Positions 36,101-46,300 of a stretch of DNA of 64,000 bases are shown in pieces; within the stretch, counting starts at the first letter, position 1, and every line of letters begins with the position of its first letter. The stretch spans positions 130,610,668 to 130,674,667 of the forward strand of contig NC_082594.1 of the NCBI RefSeq assembly GCF_030936135.1, in the 5' to 3' direction. Source of the DNA: Gavia stellata. Lineage: Eukaryota > Chordata > Aves > Gaviiformes > Gaviidae. A program made the position numbers and the translations under genes. Under the pieces are notes generated by a model. It did not search any database and had not been told where the DNA came from. It saw only the letters and a program-made list of their open reading frames with translations.

Positions 36101-39100
36101 CTGGGGTTGCTATGTTTTACGCTCATTAGGTGTTAACAAAAGCAGGAGCCCTGGGTGTCTACTGGTAGGGGTGGGAAGGAGCAACAGCTCACTCTGACAA
36201 CGTGTAACACCCGCTGAGAGTTGAATCCTTTAAGAAGTCCCAAATCACTCAAAGAGTCAATACAAATTTGAGCCAACACTATCAAGCTCCACACAGCCAA
36301 ATACAACCAGTAGGAAGCACCGGTGGGAAGAACAGTAGTGCCTTTTCCCCTGCAGATTCTGACCCACGTGCTGAAGCAAGTCCTCCCACCTGCCCAAACA
36401 AGGAGGGTGCCAGGGTAAGGGAGGCAGAAAGGCAAACTCAGTGACTGGGGAGTTCTCCAGTGAAATACCCACCAGTCCCTCTTGTCGTTGTGGGTGATGG
36501 TGACCCGCACGGCTTCTCCTCCTCGCCCCATCCGCTCCCCCATGGTGTCATTGCAGAGCAGGGTAAAGCCAGTCAGCTGGTTCTGGCGGGCACTGTGGAG
36601 ATCTGTAAGGCAGAGGAACAGGACCAGAAAGGATTCAGACCAGTCACGATTGCCACCTCCCACCTATTTTGCAGTGTTGCAGTCCCATCAGAGCACAGCC
36701 AGGACTCTGCTCCTGGGGTGGGTGTACAGCTCCTTCCACCCCGTGGTGGGTTGACCCTGGCTGGATGCCAGGTGCCCACCAAAGCCGCTCTACCACTCCC
36801 CCTCCTCAGCTGGACAGGGGAGAGAAAACATAATGGAAGGTTTGTAGGTTGAGAGAATGACAGGGAGATCACTCAGCAATTATCGTCATGGGCAACACAG
36901 ACTCAACTTGGGGAAATTAGTTTAATCTATTACCAATCAAATCAGAGCAGGGTAATGAGAAATAAAAACTAAATCTTAAAACACCTTCCCCCCACCTCTC
37001 CCTTCTTCCTGGGCTTAACTTTACTCCCAAATTCTCTACCTCCTCCCCCCACAGTGGTGCAGGGGGACAGGGAATGGGGGTTGCGGTCAGTTCATCACAC
37101 ACTGTTTCTGCTGCTCCTTCCTCCTCAGGGGGAGGACTCCTCACACTCTTCCCCTGCTCCAGCGTGGTGTCCCACCCACGGAGTCAGTCCTCCATGAACT
37201 TCTCCAACGTGGGTCCTTCCCACGGGCTGCAGTTCTTCATGAACTGTTCCAGCACGGTCCCTTCCACGGGGCGCAGTCCTTCAGGAACAGACTGCTCCAG
37301 CGTGGGGCCCCCACAGGGTCACAAGTCCTGCCAGCAAACCTGCTCCAGCGTGGGCTCCTCTCTCTCTCCATGGGTCCACAGGTCTTGCCCAGGAGCCTGC
37401 TCCAGCGTGGGTTTCCCATGGGATCACAGCCTCCTTCGGGCACATCCACCTGCTCTGTTGTGGGGTCCTCCACAGGCTGCAGGTGGATATCTGCTCCACT
37501 GTGGACCTCCATGGGCTGCAGGGGCACAGCCTGCCTCACCATGGTCTTCACCATGGGCTGCCGGGGAACCTCTGCTCTGGCGCCTGGAGCACCTCCTCCC
37601 CTCCTTCTTCACCGCCCTTGGTGTCTGCAGAGTTGTTTCACTCACATATTCTCACTCTTCTCTCCGGCTGCAATTGCGCAGTTTGGGTTTTTTCCCCCCT
37701 TCTCAAATACGTTATCCCAGAGGTGCTACCACCATCACTGATGGACTCAGCCTTGGCCAGCAACAGGTCCATCTCGGAGCCGGCTGGCATTGGCTTTGTT
37801 GGACATAGAGTAAGCTTCTAGCAGCTTCTCACAGAAGCCACCCACTACCAAAAACTTGCCACGCAAAACCAATACACACACAGAGGGAAAATTAAAGGTA
37901 TCACTGGTGCTGGGATATATAAAGATATAGGTGCTGGGAGACGTTGGGCAGGCTTAGCCCGGAGGTCTGTACAGACCAGGGTGGTCTTCCTGCCTGCCCC
38001 TCTGAGCCCAGCCAGCATCTTCCCAGCAGGCCTCAAGGTGGCCCATGCAACCAGAAGGGAGGAGGAACAGCACACGGTGCAGTGTGGAGCACCAGAGACT
38101 TCAGCACTTACAGTTTGGCATGGAAAGGATCGAACGAGCCCTGGGTCTGTCTCATCTGCCCCGCGCAGGCCATTACTGACCAGACGTGGCTGCGCTCTGT
38201 AGGCTGGTCTGAATGTTCTTTGTTTGCTGGCCCTACACCAAGCCCTTAATAAGCAAACATCCATGAAACCATCTATGCCAGTTATTCCCATGGCAATCTC
38301 AGCAGAAGCTGCAAGGGGAACTTGCTCAGCCACAGAGGGGATCTGTCACCGGGCGAGCGTCACAGCCTCCCACTGCAGGCACCATCCCCAGGGTAAACTG
38401 TGGTCTTTGGTCTATGGGTTGCTCTCCTCACACCACACCCCGTGCTGAGGTCAGTTACATTGCGGAGGGCAGCTCCAGGACACTGTCACATCTGCCTGGG
38501 AATAGCTCTCTGTCTCCCTGCCCAGCACAGCTCCTGTAGGCCCTCAGCAAGCAATGCATCCTCTGGCAGGGCTCTACCGTGCCATACCCTTCTGCCCCTA
38601 GTCAGTGCCAGGACAGCGGGGAGCCAACAGTGCCCTAAGCTGCATACCACATGGGTACAGAGAACGAGAGGTGACTGCAGGGAGCAGCGCGTTCCCATTC
38701 AGCTGTCGTACAGCACCCCATTACCTTCCCCGTGCAGGGTACATCTGGCTGGATCAACCACTTTATTGAGAATGGCCCCAAAAACTTCATAGCCGCAACA
38801 CTGCCCTGCCCTCTCCTGGGGAGAGAACTGGATCCCGGCGTCCACGCTGGGGTGAGCATTGTAAGCAACGCCGTTCAGCTTCGCCAGCCGGCTCGCCACC
38901 ACCCCTTTGGTGATAAGGATCTCCAGGTCCGAGCCGCTTGTGAGCAAGCGCTCCGTGAACTCCACGCCTGTCCTCATGTCCAGCAGCAGCTGCTGCAGCT
39001 GGGCCTTCTGCAAGTGCAGCAGGTTTTCCTTCTGCACCTTCAAGTCCTCCAGCTGCTTCAGCAGGCGGTCCCTGTGCTCTTCGATCGCTTCCATGTATCC

Positions 39101-42100
39101 ACTGGCAAACAGACAGATCTCTGTGGCCACGGCTTCTGCACGACTGCGGACGGCACTGCCCGTGTCATCAATCTGGCCCAGCACACGCTCTAGGGTACCC
39201 ACGTGCTGTTGGGTGTTTTTCAGCAGCTCCCGCAGGGCGTCCCCGTGCCTGTGGATGACATTGCCGGTGAAGTCATAGGGGTGCTGCCGGTGCCTGTCTA
39301 CAACGCAATCCCGGCACACAGGATGGTCACACTGCTCGCAGAACAGCCTTAGCTCCTCTGTGGGATGCGAAGGGCAGAAGAGAGGCTTCCCGGCCTGGCT
39401 GCAATCCTTGGTGTTCTCCAGCTCTGTCACAGCATGCGAGGCCGTCTTCTTCTGTCTCCTAGAAGGGAGCAACCACACGTCACTTCATGCATGTTAGATA
39501 TGAAATGCAAACATCTGAGACCCCTTGCGAATGCCAGTCTGTACAGACTGCAAGTCACAGTGTGTGTCGCTCCCTCCTGTCTCCACTGAAATTCACTCTG
39601 CGTGAAGGGACTTGTGGTCTCCTGAGGACAAGGCTCCACACAAAAGAGGACTGCATCTGCAAGCAGCTCATTAGAGGCTGCTCTCAGGCTCCCTGCACGC
39701 TGTCAGCACTATTTTCAGACACAAGAATCGTGTGCCCCACCACGGCCACATGCAGACCAGGGAACAGGCTGTCAGGCTGCTACTGCCAGCAGCCCCTTCA
39801 TGGAGCCTGACAGAAGCGGGATAGTTGCAATTACCCCCAGAGCCCGCTGTGACAAAGGCAGCAGGAGGGCGATGAGCCCTGCAAAGTAAGAGTTTGCAGC
39901 AAGTGTCTCAAAACAGTATTGCTCACCGACAGTCACTTCTGGAGAGGAACAGGAGGTGCCAGGCTCCTCAGCCATCAGCCCAATGATTTTCATGAGCTTA
40001 AAATTCATCGAGGCAAATGAACTCTAATATCCCTTAGGTGAAAATCTAGTTCAGGCCACTGCCAGAAGACAGCCTGTGGTAAAACATTTAATATTCTGAA
40101 AGTCAAACTCCATTTCCGCCTGGCACCAGGTTAGGTCCTGCTCAGACAAGACCAAGAATGGTACACAAAGAACCTGTTAAGACCCAGCCATCCACCATGT
40201 CACAGGGCAGCACTGGAGTATTTCCATTTTATGCTATTTTGGACACTGGGAGCTAGTTATTGAGCAGGATGTAAAAGCCTTCTCTCCTTCCTTGTCTCCT
40301 GCACTAATGACTTTTGGCAGCTGCCATGGGAGCTCCAAGCCATAAGCAAAGAAACACTCCCAGGACCAAGCTCTGTAGAGTTGCTCTGGCAACACAAAGC
40401 AACCTTATCACAGGGCAGAACACGGCCCTTACACTACTCCTTTCGCTTCCCACTGATCTCCCTCGGGTCCAGCACATTTTCAAAGCCTTCTAGCATTATT
40501 TGCATAACACCCTTCAGATTCATCACTTCCCTGACTTCAACCTAAGACCTCTCTCGCTTACTCCAAGGAGCACTCAGATCCTTAGAAATCTTCCCTACAC
40601 ACCAGGAAATCATTTCAAAATTGTTTCCTTTGGTCCTTGTTCTGCTCTGCATCAACTAAATCAGGTGCAAGTCTGCAGAGGCTAGTGGGGTGAAAAAACG
40701 GTATCAGTAAATTAGGTAGGAAGCAGGTCATCGGGACAAATCTTCTACTGCTTTATACCTCCTGCAGTCATTTCTGTCAGTGCGGAAGGCTGCTATTCAA
40801 GGTCTCAGTTTATCACGCTTCAGCAGCTTGCATGGGGTATGAGGTATTAGCTAATCAGAATGGTATGCCGAAAATTACAGCCCCGAGTGGAAAGGTAGCT
40901 AAGAGTCTAAGCCATTTTACCACAGGCACCAGTATCTGCAGGGGGGCAGGACAGCAAGGAGTATGCCTCAGTTTGTTCCGGGGAAAGAATTTGCTAATGA
41001 AGCGGAAAGGAGCAGCAAACATGGAGGGAATAGGCTGAGCTGATTAACCCAAGCTAAGAGGCTTCCCTGGCTAGTGCTACGGGGTGCTTTTCTGACCCTG
41101 CCCGTCTCCTCCTTGCTTCAGAAGGCTATTCAGACTTCCTAACCACTTTTCTTCCATCGTGCTGCCTGTCCTCCAGCCTGCTCACAGGCTACTGTGGTCG
41201 CCTCCTCTTCAACTCCTACCTCTGTTGCAGTCACCTCTTCTTCCTGCCTTACTGACATGACCCTCTCTGAGGTACACAGCTCTCTTCCGCTATCACTTCT
41301 TCAGTTTTCCCGTATTCTGACGGAACTAAACCCTGCAACATCAGGCACACTGCAAAGCAATAGCGTTAACTGCTGTAGGCTCCCGGCCTCACAGAAATGC
41401 TGAAAATGCACAGAAGATACATGGACACAACAGCTAAGAGGCAAGCACCTCGGTCGATCATCAGGAGGTAGCAACCAGGCTAGTGTCAGGGCTTCCACTT
41501 ACCTCCTTTCACTTCGCCTAAGGGTGCCTTTGCACATATACACAGTAAACGTTTCTGGAGGTGGAGGGAGGCAGACTACACAGAATCACAGAACCACTAA
41601 GGTTGGAAAAGACCTGTAAGATCATCAAGTCCAACCAAAAAAAAAAAAAAAAAAAAACCACCACACCCCACAAAACAACAACAAACCACAACACACCAAA
41701 AACCAACCCACCCAACACCACACAGCTCCATGCCCATCAAGCTACATGCAACAATGCCACATCCACACGCTCCTTGAATACCTCCAGGGAGGGTGACTCT
41801 ACCACCTCCCTGGGCAGCCTATTCCAATGTTTCACTACTCTCTCAGTAAAGAACTTTTTCCTAATATCCAGCCTAAACCTCCCCTGGCGCAACTTGAGGA
41901 TGTTTCCTCTTGTCCTGTCACTAGTCACTTGGGAGAAGAGACCAACACCCACCTCTCTGCAACCCCCTTTGAGGTAGTTGTAGAGAGCGATGAGGTCTCC
42001 CCTCAGCCTCCTCTTCTCCAGACTGAACAACCCCAGCTCCCTCAGCCGCTCCTCATAAGACTTGTGTTCCAGACCCCTCACCAGCTCCGTCGCCCTTCTC

Positions 42101-43030
42101 TGGACACGCTCCAGCACCTCAAGGTCTTTCTTGTAGTGAGGGGCCCAAAACTGAACACAGTATTCGAGGTGCGGCCTCACCAGCGCCGAGTACAGAGTAG
42201 CAGCTTAATTTCCCCATCTTCCCTTGGGAAACGTGCTTTCTCCACAGCAGGACAGCACAACACGCGAGGCTCTCGTCCCGCTAGTGCTCTGCCCACAGCC
42301 ACGCCTGTGGTCTCCCCGCCAGCGACGCTAAACCGAGATGCAGACCAGCAAGCGGGCACCGGCAAAGGGCCGGGCACCGCCACGGGCAAAGGGCGGCCTG
42401 ATCTTGGAGGTAAGGGCCTCCACCGAAAAGGGCTGACGGCCCTACCGCCAGCAGCTTGCTGGTGCCCACCCGAGTACTGAGCACCCTCTGAGGAGGATGA
42501 AAACCCGGCAGGGACTGAACGCACTGTTGGACGCGCGGGTTTACCGCCTTGGCTGGCTCTGCCTGGGCCCCCGCCCGCTGCGCCCACCCACAGGCTGCCC
42601 GCCGGCAGCCCGCCAGGGGAAGGCCGCCCCACGCACGCCGTGGCCCGGCCGGGCCTCGCCGCCCCCCTCACCTGTGGGCCTGGCAGCAGAAGAGGCAGAG
42701 GTCGGCCCCGCAGGTCAGGCAGCGCCTCACGGCCGCCCCGTCGGCGCAGAGGTCGCAGCCCGCCGCCGCCGCCGCCCCGCCGCGGCTCAGCGCCAGGTAG
42801 TCGGGGGTGAGCTGGCCCACGCCGCCGGGCGGCAGCGCCACCTCGGCCTCGCACACCGGGCAGAGGACGCTGAGGGCGGCGGCCCGCCCCGGCTGCCCCA
42901 GCGGCCCGAGCCGCCGCAGGCAGGGCGCGCACAGGGAGTGCAGGCAGGGCAACAGCCGCGGCGAGAGGCAGGGCTGGGCGCAGACCGGGCAGCGCGGCCC
43001 GGAGGACACGCCGGCCGCCCCGCCGAGCAT
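33102..43030 (-). CDS. TRIM45: TRIM45, tripartite-motif E3 ubiquitin ligase with filamin repeat, complete
   Basis: TRIM45 is a RING-type E3 ligase linked to restraint of MAPK and NF-kB signalling. Coding exons in transcript order: 43030-42672, 39458-38725, 36602-36473, 34555-34441, 34216-34090, 33253-33102 (TGA). They total 1617 nt, phases agree, 538 aa (human about 580). The RING (about residues 14-60) has Cys14, Cys17, Cys29, His31, Cys34, Cys37, Cys57 and Cys60. B-box 1 starts near Cys92 and is split by intron 1. B-box 2 spans about 144-185 ([15 protein letters not shown]). A coiled coil spans about 190-335 and includes [21 protein letters not shown] filamin-type repeat follows (about 366-460: [30 protein letters not shown]). 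The Cys/His/Gly-rich tail ([30 protein letters not shown]) is nearly identical to human. The ATG lies in a CpG island. Introns 1 and 2 carry repeats. Confidence 0.96.
34929..35104 (-). other. Exon-like open frame with splice-site flanks in TRIM45 intron 3
   Basis: On the - strand a 176-base open segment is preceded by a pyrimidine-rich acceptor ending in CACCAG and followed by the donor GAG|GTAACT. Its translation (for example [11 protein letters not shown] and [14 protein letters not shown]) looks like a compact beta-rich domain. I do not recognise it. It begins two bases into a codon and ends on a codon boundary. Spliced between the neighbouring TRIM45 exons it would meet a stop, so it is not a simple TRIM45 cassette exon. 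It may be chance, a relic of another gene or a noncoding exon. Confidence 0.25.
36744..37877. mobile_element. Interspersed repeat, probable solo LTR of an endogenous retrovirus
   Basis: This 1.1 kb block runs from TGGTGGGTTGACCCTGGCTGG to CCAATACACA. I recognise it as a sequence repeated many times in bird genomes, and I think it is an LTR. It has TG...CA-like ends, an AATAAA near 36961 and a central GC-rich tandem region. I could not find a clean target-site duplication, and no retroviral gene is present. It lies within TRIM45 intron 2. The family name and orientation are not certain. Confidence 0.6.
37155..37500. repeat. Degenerate tandem repeat, about 50 bp period
   Basis: Variants of CTGCTCCAGCGTGGGGTCC recur about eight times, near 37155, 37200, 37246, 37293, 37342, 37399, 37452 and 37492. 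The spacers are 40-57 bp and often contain CACGGG or CATGGG. The array lies inside the LTR-like element and creates a long, meaningless open frame on the + strand. Confidence 0.8.
41579..42198 (-). mobile_element. CR1 LINE fragment in TRIM45 intron 1
   Basis: The element reads on the - strand from about 42198 to its CR1 3' end at 41579. It keeps a 147-codon open frame of the CR1 reverse-transcriptase C terminus ([18 protein letters not shown], then [15 protein letters not shown] and [18 protein letters not shown]). An A-run of 22 (41637-41658) and an A/C-rich stretch interrupt it near the 3' end. It lies about 0.5 kb inside intron 1, at the edge of the TRIM45 CpG island. Confidence 0.95.
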
Positions 43031-43330
43031 CCCGCCCCGGCCGCTAACGGCCCGCCGCCGCGCGCCGCCCCCGCGCGCCGGGCCTCGCGCCGCCCCCGGC
43101 CGTTGGGCGCGGGCTGCCCCGTTGCCAGGGGCGACGGCGCGTGGCGGGTCTCTCGCCCCGCCGCAGCCCGCCCCTGTGAGAGGCGCCGCCGCCGCGGTGT
43201 GAGGGGCGGCCGGGGGACTCCTCCTCCGGGACGGGGCAGGCGGAGGCGGGCAGAGGGGGCCCGACGGCCCGCTTCCCCCTCGCCGCCTCACGAAGAGCCT
43301 CTCCAGCCGCTCTGACAGCTCCTCTCTTGT
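42480..43330 (-). promoter_or_regulatory. TRIM45: CpG island spanning TRIM45 exon 1 and promoter
   Basis: The stretch is extremely GC-rich with dense CG dinucleotides, unlike anything else in the window. It covers the whole first coding exon (RING plus start of B-box 1) and about 300 bp upstream of the ATG at 43030. No TATA box is evident at a useful distance, which fits a CpG-island promoter with dispersed start sites. Long open frames on the opposite strand here reflect composition. Confidence 0.85.
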
Positions 43331-46300
43331 CCCGGCCGGTCCTCTGGGAAACGGCCGCCTTCCCCACCCTGCCCTGGGTAGATTTTGTGTTTCCAGTTCT
43401 GCCAGCTCCAAACCTCACCACCTGACGAGCCTGCTCTGCAGGCAGCCTCCGAGTGGCCTATGCAGTTGGTCTTCCCAGGCCCGGTTGCCTTCAGGCGTTC
43501 GTAGTTTTTCCTTCTGGTCACCGGAGAACTTGCCGAGGAGCCGAGGAGCAGTATCAGCGAAGCTCGAGTAGAAATAACGCAACACAGCCAGGCTCCTGCC
43601 CACCGAGACCGGCCGGTGACTGTGTTGATTCACTTCGCTTGGGAATTACGGATATTGTAGAAGGCAGGCTTTGAAATCAGAACGTCAGTGAAGTCCCACG
43701 TGAAGCTCCTTGGACCTTCATGGTATCTACACGATTGCTTTTATCAGTCTGATCTGTAAGCTCCTCAAAGACTGAAATCAGATTATTTTGCTCTTTTCTA
43801 TAAAACCATGTTGACTAGCAGTAATGACGCTCACATAACGTGCTGCATCCAGCCCTCAGGGACTGAACTTTGTACCAGCTTCTCCATTAGTTTGCCTAGG
43901 ACCGTGGCTATCTTACCTGCCCTGTCCTGCTGGCCCTTTTGCATACCGACGTGACATGAAAAACGTTTGAGACTTCTGGATTTTAAGTTCCGTAACTTGT
44001 ATTAAAAATCAACAAGCGAGCGAGATCTCCAGTCAGTTCTTTTTTAGGACTGCTGAGTGCAAATTATCGAAACCTGATCTGTAAATACTTAACATCCGTT
44101 AACATCCCTCTGATGCATAATGGCTTGACAAAGACATCACCTTCTTTGTGCAATACGCTCAAACATTTCTGTGTCTTTTATGTTGCACTATGAGATCAAG
44201 GTTTTAGATCAGGATCAGGTGTGTACAACCTTGAAGCTGATAAAAAAGAAAGATGTTCTAGCAGCCTCCTTCGGGTTAACTATTAGTGAGTGAAGTGGTT
44301 GCTGCAGAGGTTAGAGAGGATAAAAGTTGCAGTAATTGTGAGACAAGATTACTTGATAACGATATTAGACATCGTGGCAGAGAGGAAAGACCGGTTCCTT
44401 TAATCATGCTGGTGGAAGGAATAGCAAATGACACTGTAAGTGTGGGTGTGGGAAGAAAACAGAAGAAGAATCATAACGTTGCCCTTGCACAGAAAAGGCG
44501 AGCTCCCTAGAGAATGGCAGCGTCTTCCATCGCTGCAGAGAGATGGTGAAATAAGCTGTGGCCTGGCGCCCTGGGAATATCTTCAGGAAATATATTGGGC
44601 TGCAAAGTACGGCAAGAATTGGATTGGGAGGCCCTCTCCCATCTCAGATTACTCAGACTTTGCTTTGTAACTGGACAAAATGTAAGGATAAAAAAAAGAA
44701 CGTGTTAACTTATAAACACTGATGGGCAATAAAAAACAAAATACAAAAATGAAACAATGGAAATGTGTCATTAAAATTACTCTAAGCAATAATGTTTTCC
44801 TTTTGCCGCATTTCAGGAGAGTTGATGGAGGGCTAATTAGCCCCATTTGACCCAAGATTTACTTGAAATGGGAGTCCTCTTCAAACTGGTTTTCCTGCTC
44901 CTATTGTTAAGGGTGTCTATCATAGCCTCTCAGGGTACTTGCTCTGGGTGACCTGTTCTTTCCCTACTGCACTTTCCCTGCCAGCTCCTTCCTCTTTTTC
45001 CTGTTTATTTGCTTCTCGTTTCCTACCATTAAGCACTGGATCATCACACAGAGACATGAAAGAGCTGATGGTTTCCTTCCCCCTTCCCTTCGAGGACTCT
45101 TGACTAATACTTCTATCGTATTTGGTAATTAGCCCATTCTGGGGACAGCTTTATGCTGCTTTCCTGTTTATATTTTTCTGAAGAAATATTGGTAAAACTT
45201 TTTATATCACGTACCAGAAAATCTTTAAAGCCTAATTTCCTTCCTAGACTCTTTGTGAGTAGTGTGGGTATAAACCATTCGTCACATTTGGAATGGGATG
45301 CCTCCTGCTTCCCTGTCCCTGCCTGTTAATTTTAAGGAGCTGTTTCTGGATATCCTGCCTTAAGAAATGAAAAGGTGGTGAAGCCAAAGCCATTAGTGAA
45401 CAGGACAGCGAGGAGCAGACCTGCAACACCCGGGCTTGCGGAAAAGTCCAAGACGAGCGATGATAAAAAAGAACCTCTGAAAGTCTTTCAGAAAGAAATT
45501 ATTAGAGATCTTGTTGACAGAAAACAGGGAACCTGTCAAAGTGCCGTGGCCTGGGTTAACAGCAGCCAGAGGAAGGTGGAAAATGGCTTATTTGGGGAGT
45601 TTATGAGGAAAAGAGAAGTGGAATAGACAGTTGGCTGCTTTCCAGTTGACCAGCAAGTCCAGTTTTGCTGTGGATTTGTCAGCCCTAGGAGCTACTGTGT
45701 TTCAGAGACTTCTTGGAATGTGGCAGAGGTGCCAGGCTGGTCTTCTGGGAGTACCTGACCCATCATTACTTATTTCCATCCAACTGTTTTGTGGTGTCTA
45801 TTCCCCAGCCACCCAGCTAACAGCTCTTCCCGTTTATATCAACCTCACCTAGAAAATCCAACAAAGTATTTACAAACCATCTCCCAACCTAGGCAGAATC
45901 TCGTCCTCATTCAGCTAAACGTGCATTTAAAATTATGTGGCATTTGATTGGTGGGAGGAACGTTTCCGTACTGTTCTTTCGGCTTCTGATCCAAAAGTCA
46001 ATTATTATCAGTCTATTTACCGAGGCACAGAGGCTGGCGTCTTCCCCAGCCCTCACTTTCTGCACCCAGCCTGATGCCCAAGGGCTCTCAGAGCGTCAGC
46101 ACCCACATTTGCCCCACTTGAGGCCAGCCAGAGCTTGGGCATTTCCCACATCCTGGGAGCCGCGGGAGCCCAGGATGCTCGGGTCCATCCCAGAAGGATG
46201 CCACCCCCAGCCCAGCTGCCTTCATTAGCTGCGTGGTACAGTTGTGAGAGCAGGTGGGACAGGAGGGTGGCAGGCTCAGGCAGAACAGGCATAGCCATGC

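Noticed and set aside
37074-37808. A 244-codon + strand open frame with repeated motifs
   Set aside because: It is produced by the tandem array inside the LTR-like element, not by a gene.
41737-42180. A reverse-transcriptase-like gene
   Set aside because: It is the C-terminal scrap of a 5'-truncated CR1 LINE, not a functional host gene.
42497-43315. A 272-codon + strand open frame over TRIM45 exon 1
   Set aside because: It is the antisense of the RING exon in a CpG island. Lack of stops follows from GC content.
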